A stretch of DNA of 64,000 nucleotides from Streptomyces ortus (GTDB lineage Bacteria > Actinomycetota > Actinomycetes > Streptomycetales > Streptomycetaceae): assembly GCF_026341275.1 (NCBI RefSeq), contig NZ_JAIFZO010000002.1:570361-634360 (forward strand). Reading direction: 5' to 3'. The notes under the pieces are model-generated. The model had not been told where the DNA came from and made no database searches. It worked only from the letters and a program-made list of their open reading frames with translations. The translations under genes were made by a program, and so were the position numbers. Shown here in pieces: positions 19,183-27,458 of this stretch (within the stretch, counting starts at the first letter, position 1; each line of letters opens with the position of its first letter).

Positions 19183-19917
19183 GTGCGTATGACGTGCTGG
19201 TACGAAGGACCCCTGGCCGCTTTCGACACGGAGACGACCGGTGTCGACGTGGAGAGAGACCGGATCGTGTCGGCGGCCGTCGTCGTCCAGGACGCCCCCG
19301 GCAGCCGCCCGCGGATACGGCGCTGGCTGGTGAATCCGGGGGTGCCGGTGCCCGAGGGCGCCACGGCGGTGCACGGCCTGACGGACGAACACCTGCGGCG
19401 CAGCGGTCGCTGGCCGTCGCCGGTGATGAACGAGATAGTCAGGGAACTGACCGAGCAGAGCGCGGCGGGGCGCCCGCTCGTGGTGATGAACGCGCCCTTC
19501 GATCTGACGCTCCTGGACCGGGAGTTGCGCAGGCACCGGGCGTCCTCGCTGGACCACTGGTTCGAGTCCGTGCCGCTGCGCGTCCTCGATCCGCGGGTCC
19601 TCGACAAGTATCTGGACCGCTACCGCAAGGGCCGTCGCACGCTCACGGACCTGTGCGCGCACTACGAGGTGGAGTTGCAGGGCGCCCACGAGGCGGCGGC
19701 CGACGCGCTGGCCTCCCTGGAGGTCGTCCGGGCGATCGGCCGGCGGTTCGCGACCCGTATGGAGCGGCTCTCGCCGACCGAACTGCACACGCTGCAGGGC
19801 GGCTGGCACGCGGCGCAGGCCCGCGGCCTGCAGGCATGGTTCGCCCGCAGCGGCTCGGAGGAACTGGTCGACCCGTCCTGGCCCCTGCGTCCCGAACTCC
19901 CGGCGGAGGCCGCCTGA
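19183..19917 (+). CDS. DEDDh-type 3'-5' exonuclease (DnaQ-like)
   Basis: 244 residues. Exo I is FDTETTG (D15, E17), Exo II lies in VVMNAPFDLTLLDREL, and Exo III is HEAAADALASL with the H and D of a DEDDh site. All four metal ligands therefore appear present. Members act as proofreading or repair exonucleases; here no polymerase subunit is attached. The start is ambiguous: AGGAG (19174-19178) fits the GTG at 19183, while an ATG lies at 19189. A strong hairpin follows 120 nt after the stop. Confidence 0.93.
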   Translation: MRMTCWYEGPLAAFDTETTGVDVERDRIVSAAVVVQDAPGSRPRIRRWLVNPGVPVPEGATAVHGLTDEHLRRSGRWPSPVMNEIVRELTEQSAAGRPLVVMNAPFDLTLLDRELRRHRASSLDHWFESVPLRVLDPRVLDKYLDRYRKGRRTLTDLCAHYEVELQGAHEAAADALASLEVVRAIGRRFATRMERLSPTELHTLQGGWHAAQARGLQAWFARSGSEELVDPSWPLRPELPAEAA

Positions 19918-20037
19918 GCGGCGCCGGCCCGGGAGGCCGAGGCGGAGAGGGCTCGGCGCGCTCGCCGCCCGGCACGGAGGCGAACGTACGACGCGGCTCA
20001 CGAGTCCGCCGGTACGGAGCAGGCCGGGACAACGACA

Positions 20038-20067
20038 AGGCCCCTCCCCCGGCGAGGGGAGGGGCCT
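20038..20067. terminator. Strong hairpin terminator between the exonuclease gene and tRNA-Val
   Basis: AGGCCCCTCCCC (20038-20049) pairs with a perfect complement (20056-20067) across a short loop. It lies between the convergent exonuclease gene and the minus-strand tRNA-Val, so it probably ends both transcripts. Confidence 0.8.
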
Positions 20068-20138
20068 GTGTTACGGGCTTCGGTCGAGGCCCTACCGGAC
20101 TGCGAGGACGTGCCTCGGTCCTGTCAGGACGTCGATCG

Positions 20139-20210
20139 TGGGCGATACTGGGTTCGAACCAGTGACCTCTTCGGTGTGAACGAAGCGCTCTCCCACTGAG
20201 CTAATCGCCC
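20139..20210 (-). tRNA. tRNA-Val (anticodon CAC)
   Basis: A 72-nt cloverleaf with discriminator A. The acceptor stem is GGGCGAT/ATCGCCC, the D arm GCTC...GAGC, and the anticodon arm CTTCG TTCACAC CGAAG gives CAC. The T arm is ACTGG TTCGAAC CCAGT. No CCA is encoded. A near-identical copy lies at 31310-31381 in the same orientation. Confidence 0.96.
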
Positions 20211-20249
20211 GGGAACGCACCGAACAATACAGGTCTCCGTGCGCTTCCT

Positions 20250-20717
20250 TCAAACCGCTTCGCCGTCGCCGCGAAGGTGGGCGGCGAGCCCCCGCCTCCC
20301 CGCCCGCATCATCAGCGCGTGATTGGCGCGGAAGACGGGCCGCCCCGGCACCGCGAACCGTCGCAGCAGCGGCTTGGTCACGTGCACCTCCTGGTCGTAA
20401 CGGGCGCGGGTGCCCGGCCCGTCGGCGGTGACGGTCCACCGCGCCCAGCCGTCCACGTCACCCTTCATCGCGATCTCCAGGATTCCGGCCGCCCGGTCGC
20501 GGCGGACCTCCCGGGCGGTGAACACCAGGTCGTACGGCAGTACCGAGCGGATGCGGATGACACCGCTGACCTCGTCGACGGGCGTCACCTCGCGCACCTG
20601 CGGCCACCATCTCGGATAGCGCTCGGCGTCGGCCAGCGCGCCGTAGACGTCGTCGGGCAAGGCGGCGAGGATCCAGAGGCTGCGGAAGCGGTAGTGCGTC
20701 CAGTCCATGGGACGCAT
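20250..20717 (-). CDS. SRPBCC (START/polyketide cyclase-like) family protein
   Basis: 155-residue single-domain protein with the helix-grip pattern of the SRPBCC superfamily. MDWTHYRFRSLWILAALPDDVYGALADAERYP opens the fold and the RYPRWWPQVREV motif follows. Later strands are VIRIRSVLPYDLVFTAREV and RARYDQEVHVTKPLL, and the end is a long C-terminal helix. Such proteins bind hydrophobic ligands; none can be named here. Start at 20715-20717 (MRPMDW) with GGAG at a workable distance; MDW at 20708 is the alternative. It is divergent from the large membrane protein at 20830. Confidence 0.88.
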   Translation of the reverse strand: MRPMDWTHYRFRSLWILAALPDDVYGALADAERYPRWWPQVREVTPVDEVSGVIRIRSVLPYDLVFTAREVRRDRAAGILEIAMKGDVDGWARWTVTADGPGTRARYDQEVHVTKPLLRRFAVPGRPVFRANHALMMRAGRRGLAAHLRGDGEAV

Positions 20718-20766
20718 GATCCCGCTCCGCCCGCCGACGGCAAACCCACGACGCACGACTCGGATC

Positions 20767-20793
20767 TGAGTACGCCCTGAGTACGTACGCTCA
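20767..20793. promoter_or_regulatory. Direct/inverted repeat in a divergent promoter region
   Basis: TGAGTACG occurs at 20767-20774 and again at 20778-20785. The second copy begins TGAGTACGTACGCTCA (20778-20793), an inverted repeat with one mismatched pair. It lies 37 nt before the ATG of the large membrane protein and about 50 nt from the SRPBCC start, so an operator for either gene is plausible. The regulator is unknown. Confidence 0.4.
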
Positions 20794-20829
20794 TGCCCGG
20801 GGGACGTGACCCGGACCACACTCCGAGGT

Positions 20830-23271
20830 ATGACGAACATTCCGCCGGCCGAGGAGTTGCGGATCCTCGACCACGAGCTGTGGCAACTGGACGCCCGCAG
20901 GGCCCAGTTGCTGGCCCGTCGGATCTGGCTGCTCAACGTGCCCCGGGCTGCCGGGCCCCAACCGGCCCCGGCCCATGCCCCGGCCGCCTGGCCGCCCCGC
21001 GGTCCCCGGTCCCGGCGTCCGGAGGCCACGGCTCCCGGTGTGCAGAACGTGCTGCTGGTGCTCGGCGGCGTCCTGCTGACCATCGCGGCCATCGCGTTCA
21101 CGCTGGTGAGCTGGGGCGACATGGGCATCGCCGGACGGGCGGCGGTCCTCGGCGCGGTCACCTCGGCCGCGCTCGCCGCGCCCGTGCCGCTACTGAAGCG
21201 CGGCCTGCGCTCGACGGCGGAATCGGTGGCGGGCCTCGGCCTCGCGCTGACGGTGCTCGACGCCTACGCCCTGCACGAGGTCGCCCTCCCCGCGGTGGAC
21301 GGCACCGGCTACACGGCAGTGGCGGCGGCGCTCCTGGCCGCGCTGTGGAGGGCGTACGGCCGGGTGCTGGGCGACCTGCGGCTGCCGCTCCCGGCGGCCG
21401 TGGCGGCGGCCCAACTCCCCCTGCTGCTGTGGGCGGGGGCGGCCGACGCGGGTGACCACGCCATCACGGCGGCACTCCTGGTGACGGCCGCGGCGGACAC
21501 GGCGCTGGCCCTTTCCACCCCGGCGCAGTCCGTCCTTCCCGTACGCGTGGTCGCCGCCGTCGGCGCGTACGGGACGGGCGGCCTCGGTGTCCTGGCCGCT
21601 GCCCTCCTCACATGGGACGCCCCCGGTCCGAGCGCCGCCGCCCGTGCGGCGGCGCTCCTCGCCCTCGCCGCGGCGATCGCGCTCGGGGCCGCCTGGCGTG
21701 CCCCCGACGCGCGGGCCGCTCTCGGTCTGGCGTCGGCCGGCGGTCTGATCGCCGTCGCCGCGGCGGGCGGTGTGCTGCGCACGGTACTGCCCGGGGTGTG
21801 GACCGTCCCGGCCTGTCTGGCCTGCGCGATCGCGCTGCTGTCGGTACGCGGCACCCGGCTGCCGGGGACCGTGCGCCGGGGTCTGTTCTGGTCCTCCACG
21901 ACGGTGCAGGCGCTCGCCGTGGCCTGGACCCTGCCCCTCGTCGCCCTCGCCCTTCTCGGCCCGGCCGGCTGGGTCGCCCACGTGTGGTCCGGTGCTCCGT
22001 CGGACGCCCGCGACGCGGTGACGGTCGCCGTGCCCTGGCCGTACGGCACGGAGAGCGCCCCGCTGGTGCTGGCGGCGGTGGCGGCGGTGCTGGTCCTGAC
22101 GTTCCGGGGCGGTGCGCTGCGCCCCCTCGCCCTGAGCGGGGCGCTGGTCCTGGCCTTCTCCACGGCCCTGGTCCTCCCCGCGATCACGCGACTCCCCTAC
22201 CCGGCGGCCCTGCCCGTGCACGGCGCGGCCACGGTGGGGATGCTGGCGGCAGCGGCGTACGCGACCGCGACCGCCGACCGCTCCCCGGCGGAGGGCCGAC
22301 GCGCGCCCCTCCTCCCGACCGCCGCGCTCTGCCTCGCGCTCCTCGGCTCACTGCACCTGCTGGCCCTCTCCCTGGCCTCCGAGGTCGCAACGCTCGCCGT
22401 GCTCGGCGGCCTGACCGCGATGTTCGCGTCGGCCGCCGTCCTGTGGAAGCACCCGCACGTCAGGGCCGTCACGGGCGCCGCCTCCCTCGCGTACGCCACG
22501 GTGCTCGTCTGTGCCACGGGCGCGTCCCTCGACTGGCAGCCGCAGCACATCGCGCTGCTCGTCCTGGTGGTGCCGACCGCCGCCGCGGTGCTGGCGCCCC
22601 GGCTCTGCGATCGCGCGCCGACGCTGTCCGTCGAGATCACGGGAATCGTCGCGGGACTGCTGGCGATCGACCTCGCGACCCCCGAACCGGCCGTCCTCGC
22701 CCTGGTCCTGGCCCTGTGCGGGGTGATCGCCGCGGGCACCGCCCTGCGTGAGGACCGCAGGCGGGTCGGCGGCATCGCGGCGGCGGCGCTGTTCGTGCTG
22801 GCGTCCTGGGTCCGGCTCGCCGCCTGGGAGGTCGGCGCCCCGGAGGCGTACACGCTGCCGGTGACCGTGCCCGCGCTGCTGGTCGGGTACGCCCGCAGGA
22901 GCCGTGACCCGGAGGCCTCGTCCTGGACGGCGTACGGCCCCGGCCTCGCGGTGACGCTGGTGCCGAGCCTCCTGGCCGTGTGGGACGACGTGAACTGGCT
23001 GCGCCCGCTACTCCTGGGTTCCGCGGCACTGGCCGTCACCCTGATCGGCGTCCGGCACCGCCTCCGGGCCCCGCTCGTCCTGGGCGGCGGCACGCTGGTC
23101 CTGGTCGCGCTCCACGAACTGGCCCCGTACCTCGCCCAGGCCATGGGCGCGGTCCCCCGCTGGGCACCCCCCGCCCTGGCCGGCCTCCTGCTCCTGACCC
23201 TGGGCGCCACCTACGAACAACGCCTACGGGACGCGCGGCGGGTCAGGGACGCGCTGGGCAGGATGCGCTGA
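20830..23271 (+). CDS. Large polytopic membrane protein, function unknown
   Basis: 813 residues. An N-terminal soluble helix (MTNIPPAEELRILDHELWQLDARRAQLLARR) and a Pro-rich linker come first. From residue 70 on, more than 20 hydrophobic segments run almost without loops (for example VLLVLGGVLLTIAAIAFTLVSWG). The body is extraordinarily Ala/Leu-rich. This matches the outline of Streptomyces SCO7195-like multi-spanning proteins as I remember them, but no transport or enzymatic motif is visible. The start ATG follows GAGGT. It ends in repeat-rich DNA. Confidence 0.85.
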   Translation: MTNIPPAEELRILDHELWQLDARRAQLLARRIWLLNVPRAAGPQPAPAHAPAAWPPRGPRSRRPEATAPGVQNVLLVLGGVLLTIAAIAFTLVSWGDMGIAGRAAVLGAVTSAALAAPVPLLKRGLRSTAESVAGLGLALTVLDAYALHEVALPAVDGTGYTAVAAALLAALWRAYGRVLGDLRLPLPAAVAAAQLPLLLWAGAADAGDHAITAALLVTAAADTALALSTPAQSVLPVRVVAAVGAYGTGGLGVLAAALLTWDAPGPSAAARAAALLALAAAIALGAAWRAPDARAALGLASAGGLIAVAAAGGVLRTVLPGVWTVPACLACAIALLSVRGTRLPGTVRRGLFWSSTTVQALAVAWTLPLVALALLGPAGWVAHVWSGAPSDARDAVTVAVPWPYGTESAPLVLAAVAAVLVLTFRGGALRPLALSGALVLAFSTALVLPAITRLPYPAALPVHGAATVGMLAAAAYATATADRSPAEGRRAPLLPTAALCLALLGSLHLLALSLASEVATLAVLGGLTAMFASAAVLWKHPHVRAVTGAASLAYATVLVCATGASLDWQPQHIALLVLVVPTAAAVLAPRLCDRAPTLSVEITGIVAGLLAIDLATPEPAVLALVLALCGVIAAGTALREDRRRVGGIAAAALFVLASWVRLAAWEVGAPEAYTLPVTVPALLVGYARRSRDPEASSWTAYGPGLAVTLVPSLLAVWDDVNWLRPLLLGSAALAVTLIGVRHRLRAPLVLGGGTLVLVALHELAPYLAQAMGAVPRWAPPALAGLLLLTLGATYEQRLRDARRVRDALGRMR

Positions 23272-23329
23272 CGCGACCACGGCGGGGGGCGCCCCACCGG
23301 TGGGGCCCTCCTGGGGCGCCCCCCTGGGG

Positions 23330-23590
23330 AACCGCCCCGTGGAGAGTCGCTCCGCCGGGAATCCGCCCCGCGGGGGACCACCCCGTGGAGTCCCGTTCCG
23401 TGGGGAGTCGCCCCCGGGGAACCGCCCCGCGCGGAATCCGCCCGTGGAGAACCAACCCGCGCGGAACCACCCCGTGGAGAACCGTTCCGTGGAGAGTCGC
23501 CCCCCGGGGAACCGCCCCGCGCGGAATCCGCCCGTGGAGAACCAACCCGCGCGGAACCACCCCGCGGGGAGTCGCCCCGCCAGGGGCGCT
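23330..23590. repeat. Degenerate 15-nt tandem repeat (5-codon periodicity)
   Basis: Units such as GGAACCACCCCGTGG recur every 15 nt for about 260 nt. A 59-nt block (23416-23474) is repeated almost exactly 90 nt later (23506-23564). Because 15 is a multiple of three, every frame reads as five-residue repeats. On the minus strand one frame gives AGWFS TGGFR AGRFP, with F or L every fifth residue. No credible start or ribosome site was seen, so it is listed as a repeat, possibly a relic of a pentapeptide-type gene. Confidence 0.7.
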
Positions 23591-23704
23591 CCCGAGGGGC
23601 GCGGGGAACTGCGCGGCCAGCCCCAGCGGACCCGCACGCAAATAACCCGCCTGCCCTGGAGGGCCACGGGGCGCAACGAACGGCGGTGTACTACAGGCCG
23701 TACA

Positions 23705-23905
23705 CCACTGCACCCACGCCGTAGCTGGCCGCGCAGTTCCCCGCGCCCCTGAAGGGCGTCAGGGCGGGCGCATGTCGGCCACTGCACCCACGCCGTGGCT
23801 GATCGCGCAGTTCCCCGCGCCCCTAAAAGCGCCAGGGCGGGCGCATATCAGCCACTGCACCCACGCCGTGGCCGGCCGCGCTGTTCCCCGCGCCCTCCGG
23901 AAGGC
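23705..23905. repeat. Three-unit tandem array, 73-74 nt period, with GTTCCCCGCGCCC core
   Basis: Units start with CCACTGCACCCACGCCGT at 23705, 23779 and 23852. Each contains the GCGC-GTTCCCCGCGCCC core (23731, 23805, 23878) followed by a variable GAAGGGCG/AAAAGCGC arm and CAGGGCGGGCGCAT. A solitary reverse-oriented core precedes it at about 23606. No gene lies in 23272-23948. Confidence 0.85.
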
Positions 23906-23948
23906 GCCGTGGCGGACCGGCGCCGCCTTCCCCCACCCAGCGGCAGCG

Positions 23949-26705
23949 TCACGGCATCTTGTTGCCGATCAGTGCAAGATTCTGGATCGCCGCCAACCCG
24001 TACAACGCGGTCGTGTTCGTCGACACCCAGGACGCCTCGCTGCCGGCGACGAGCCCCACCGGCCCCGCCACCTCCTTCGTGGACCAGTCGGTCGACTCCT
24101 TGTAGTCCCACGTGTCGGCACTGTTGTAGAACTGCCGCCACGCCCGCGCGGCCAGCGCGTCGTCCCCCAGCTCCACCGCCGCGTACGCGTCCTGCCGCGA
24201 GTGCCCCTGGAACAGCAGCAGCGACCCGAAGTCGGAGCCGTAACGGGCCTTCTGCTCGGCCTTGGTCGCGTTGAAGTACCGGCAGTAGTCGAGCCACGCC
24301 TCCTTGAACCGCGGCATGTCGATCTGGTCGAGCAGTTCGGCGTTCAGCTCGACGAGCCCGAACATCGCGGACAGGTGCGACACCCCCACCACGGCGGAGT
24401 CCGCGACGGCGAACTTCCCGGTGTCCAGGTCGTACAGCGCACTGCCCTGGACGAACCCGTTCGGCTGCGCGGCGATGGTCTCCATCGTGGACAGCACCCG
24501 CGCCCGCGCCTTCTCCCACTTCGGCCCGCGCCGCTCCCATTCGGTGAGCCACGCCGACACGAGCCCGCTCCAGTCGGTGCCGAAGCCGATGGAGAGGGCG
24601 TTGCGGTCCGGCTCGTACGGCTCGGTGCGGATCTTGCGGATCGGGTCGAGCACGAGGAACGTCTCGTCGGAGTCGACGTTGGCGTGCATCAGGTCGCCGA
24701 CGCGTTCGTCCCCGGTGAGGAAGTAGTAGTAGCGCCGGTACGTCGTGTTGGCGATGCGCTGCTGCTTGGCGCTGTCGGCGTAGTGCTGCACGCCGTGCCG
24801 TGTGCCGAGGCCCGCCCATGTGCCCAGGTGGTAGACGTCGACCTCGCCGGTGTGCCGCGTCATGGCCTCCGCGAACCGGAAGATGTCGGCGCGCCCGGAG
24901 CGCATGTAGGCGAACCAGAGCCACAGGTCGGGCGACAGTTCGGAGTTGTCCCAGGCGTAGCCGCCGACGTCGTAGCACCACTGGTGCCGGCTCGGGTCGT
25001 ACGTGTGCATGATGTCGCCGTAGTCCCAGAAGCCGTACCACCTGCGCATCTCCACCTGGTCCTGGTAGTAGGTGAAGAGGAAGTCGAGATGGTCCTCGAT
25101 CTTCGCCTTGGCGGCGGTGGAGCGGTCCGGCTCGGCGAACAGCCGGCCGAAGACACCTGCCTCGACGAGCTGCCGGGGCGGAGCGGCGAGCTGCGCCGGC
25201 TTGCGTACGGCGGCCACCTGCTGCGCCATCGCCGCGGCGCTCGGCGTCGACTCGTGGGCCCAGAAGAGGAGTTCGCTGGTACGGGCGATCCCGTAGGGGG
25301 TGCCGAAGCCGGGCTCGTAGTCCTCGTAGGTGATGTTGAGGCCTTCGAGCTGCTCGGGGTACGTGTCCTGGCCCATGCCGTCGTGGTAGAAGCGCAGGTC
25401 CATGGGTGGTGACTCGGGCGACCAGAGCCACAGGGTGACCTCGGCCTCGTCGGTCTGCGCGTCGCGGATGTCGAGCTGGGCGGGGAACTTCTCCCAGAAG
25501 TCCCGCAGCCCGAAGGCGAGTCCGCCACTGGCCCCGCCCACGTAGCCGAAGCCGCTGGCCCGCCGGCCCCCGCCCGCGGAGATCCAGCCGTGGCCCTTCT
25601 TGGTGCGCTTGCGCACGCCGAAGCCGTCCGCCGACAACTGCGAGAGGGTGTAGTCGCCCCACTCGGGGATGTACTGGAGCCGGGTGGTCACCCGCTGGTC
25701 CCAGGTCGCCGGATCGGGCAGCTTCTGCCCCTCGAACTGGGCCGTGCGGATGGCCGCGCCCGGGTCCCGGCGGAGCCCGGTGATGCCCTTGACCGCCTCG
25801 CGCAGCAGCCCGGTCCCCTCCCCGCCGATCCGGATGTGCCGGTCGTACGCGGCGTCGCGCATCGGCACCTTGAAGCGCACGCCGATGCCGCGGATGAAGT
25901 CGCCGCTCGCCTTTCCGGGCTCCTGGGTGCCATCGAAGGTGATCGTGTGGACCATGCGGAACGACTCGCCGCCCGCGTAGAAGTAGAGGCGCACCGAGAA
26001 GGGCAGCCAGCTCCGGCCGCCCTTGCGGTGCTTGCCGTCGATACGGACCACGGCCCGGACCGGTCCGTCCTGCTCGACCTCGGCCTCCGCGATGACGCTC
26101 TCGAAGCGCTCGTACTTCTCGGCGCCCTGGTCGCCGTCCTCGATCTCGGGCTGGCGCAGCAGCACGAGACGGCCGTCCCTGGCGATCTCCGTCGAGCCGC
26201 GGACGACGGACTTGACGAGGGCGGAACCGCTCCTGCCGAGCTTCGCGGTGATGACCCCGGTCGAGACGGTGAGGGTGCCGCCGCTCCTGCCGACCGTGAC
26301 CTCCTTCTGCGGGGCGGCGGGCGGACCCGCGTCGAGGGTGAGCTTTCCGCTGCCCGCCCCCGGACCGACCGCGTGCGCGGTCCACTTCAGGGAGCCGTCG
26401 GGCCAGTAGCCGATCGGCCAGGACTGGACGGGCACGGCCTTGCCGTCGGCGTCGGTGAGCGCGAACGTCTGGTCCTTGTCGTACGTGCCTTTGGGCCAGG
26501 GCACGCCCACGGTCGAGCCGGGCGCCGCGCCGAGGCCGCCGTCCTCCAGCCAGTCCAGGGGCACCGGGTCCGCGTCGGCGGCCTTTGCTCCCGGGGTGGT
26601 CTGCGCGGCCCGGGCGTCCTGTGCGCCCAGGGCCCAGCTGAACTGGGTGGCGGCTCCGGCGACGGCAGCCGCTCTGAGGAGGGACCTGCGGGGGATGGGG
26701 GACAT
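23949..26705 (-). CDS. Exo-rhamnogalacturonan lyase-type protein (PcRGLX/YetA-like), Tat-exported
   Basis: 918 residues. It starts MSPIPRRSLLRAAAVAGAA, a twin-arginine signal (R6 R7) with a likely AQA/ARA cleavage near 30. The mature part resembles the PcRGLX/YetA family (three-domain exo-rhamnogalacturonan lyases, PL26 type). An N-terminal beta domain (VPVQSWPIGYWPDGSLKWTAHAV) is followed by a central beta-rich domain and then an alpha-toroid (EMRRWYGFWDYGDIMHTYDP, CYDVGGYAWDNSELSPDLW, HVQHYADSAKQQR-like). A GGAAAGG site lies just ahead of the ATG. It is the last gene of an operon with an ABC importer, consistent with pectin rhamnogalacturonan-I use. An unsaturated-sugar hydrolase is not seen nearby. 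Confidence 0.87.
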   Translation of the reverse strand: MSPIPRRSLLRAAAVAGAATQFSWALGAQDARAAQTTPGAKAADADPVPLDWLEDGGLGAAPGSTVGVPWPKGTYDKDQTFALTDADGKAVPVQSWPIGYWPDGSLKWTAHAVGPGAGSGKLTLDAGPPAAPQKEVTVGRSGGTLTVSTGVITAKLGRSGSALVKSVVRGSTEIARDGRLVLLRQPEIEDGDQGAEKYERFESVIAEAEVEQDGPVRAVVRIDGKHRKGGRSWLPFSVRLYFYAGGESFRMVHTITFDGTQEPGKASGDFIRGIGVRFKVPMRDAAYDRHIRIGGEGTGLLREAVKGITGLRRDPGAAIRTAQFEGQKLPDPATWDQRVTTRLQYIPEWGDYTLSQLSADGFGVRKRTKKGHGWISAGGGRRASGFGYVGGASGGLAFGLRDFWEKFPAQLDIRDAQTDEAEVTLWLWSPESPPMDLRFYHDGMGQDTYPEQLEGLNITYEDYEPGFGTPYGIARTSELLFWAHESTPSAAAMAQQVAAVRKPAQLAAPPRQLVEAGVFGRLFAEPDRSTAAKAKIEDHLDFLFTYYQDQVEMRRWYGFWDYGDIMHTYDPSRHQWCYDVGGYAWDNSELSPDLWLWFAYMRSGRADIFRFAEAMTRHTGEVDVYHLGTWAGLGTRHGVQHYADSAKQQRIANTTYRRYYYFLTGDERVGDLMHANVDSDETFLVLDPIRKIRTEPYEPDRNALSIGFGTDWSGLVSAWLTEWERRGPKWEKARARVLSTMETIAAQPNGFVQGSALYDLDTGKFAVADSAVVGVSHLSAMFGLVELNAELLDQIDMPRFKEAWLDYCRYFNATKAEQKARYGSDFGSLLLFQGHSRQDAYAAVELGDDALAARAWRQFYNSADTWDYKESTDWSTKEVAGPVGLVAGSEASWVSTNTTALYGLAAIQNLALIGNKMP

Positions 26706-26842
26706 GGCCTTTCCTTTCCTTGCGAGGTGGTCAGGATGGCGATCAGGGAGGTAGTCAGGTGCATGACAGACAAGGGCTCGGCGCCCCGCGCCGGCCCTGT
26801 GTCCGTGCACGCGCGCGTGGCGGGTGCCGGCGAACTGTTCGG

Positions 26843-27451
26843 TCAGCGGCGCCGGCCGCGTTCCTCCACGGCGAGGGCCGCCGCGGCGACGGCCCCCAGG
26901 ACGGGGATCGCCAGCGGCGGCACGAACCAGCCGGAGACGGCCACGACGGCCAGTCCTCCGACGAGCAGGAAGGACCCGGCGGGGTCCAGGACCGTACGGC
27001 GTCCGGCGGCGCCGAGCAGCTCGCGCCACCGGGCGCCGGGCTCCCAGACGGCCGCCGCGCGCAGCCCGGCGACGGCCAGCCCGATCAGCGCGAACAGCCC
27101 CACGGCCCCGACGAACGGGCCGCCGGGAATCCCCGCGCGCACGGCCTGGACGTCTACCCACACCGCGAGGGCGGCGGCCCATCCCGCGAGCCCGGCGGCC
27201 CACCCGCCGCGCACGGCCAGGCGGAAGTCCGCGACGAACTCCCGCCAGCCGCCCGCCTCGTGGCCCGTACGCCGTCGCAGATGCCGTGACCCGGCGGCGA
27301 ACGCCGCCGGACAAGTGACCAGGGGCAGCGAGGCCACCGCGATCCACACCCCCGTGAGCAGACACTCGGCGAAGAGCGCGAACCGCTCGGCGAAGGCGGA
27401 CTCCCGCCGCGTGACGGTGGCCTTACGGGCGGTCGTGCGCGTCTGGGTCAT
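26843..27451 (-). CDS. Membrane protein, DUF624/YesL-like
   Basis: 202 residues with five or six hydrophobic helices. An N-terminal FAERFALFAECLLTGVWIAVASLPLVTCPAAFAAGSRHLRR segment resembles the YesL/DUF624 outline. In Bacillus, yesL sits in the rhamnogalacturonan operon beside yetA and the lpl importer genes, so the same company here supports the call. The sequence match is read by eye and modest. It starts 7 nt after permease 2 ends. The 137 nt between it and the lyase hold nothing recognised. Confidence 0.75.
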   Translation of the reverse strand: MTQTRTTARKATVTRRESAFAERFALFAECLLTGVWIAVASLPLVTCPAAFAAGSRHLRRRTGHEAGGWREFVADFRLAVRGGWAAGLAGWAAALAVWVDVQAVRAGIPGGPFVGAVGLFALIGLAVAGLRAAAVWEPGARWRELLGAAGRRTVLDPAGSFLLVGGLAVVAVSGWFVPPLAIPVLGAVAAAALAVEERGRRR

Positions 27452-27458
27452 GACCTGT

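Noticed and set aside
23224..23787. A functional pentapeptide-repeat gene on the minus strand
   Set aside because: Five-residue periodicity is real, but the A(D/N)LxX pattern is not met, the frame runs into unrelated array DNA and no start is credible. Kept only as a repeat and a finding.
26706..27365. N-terminal extension of the exo-rhamnogalacturonan lyase frame
   Set aside because: The frame is open to 27365 but that part overlaps the YesL-like gene and lacks any fold. The Tat signal and ribosome site place the start at 26705.
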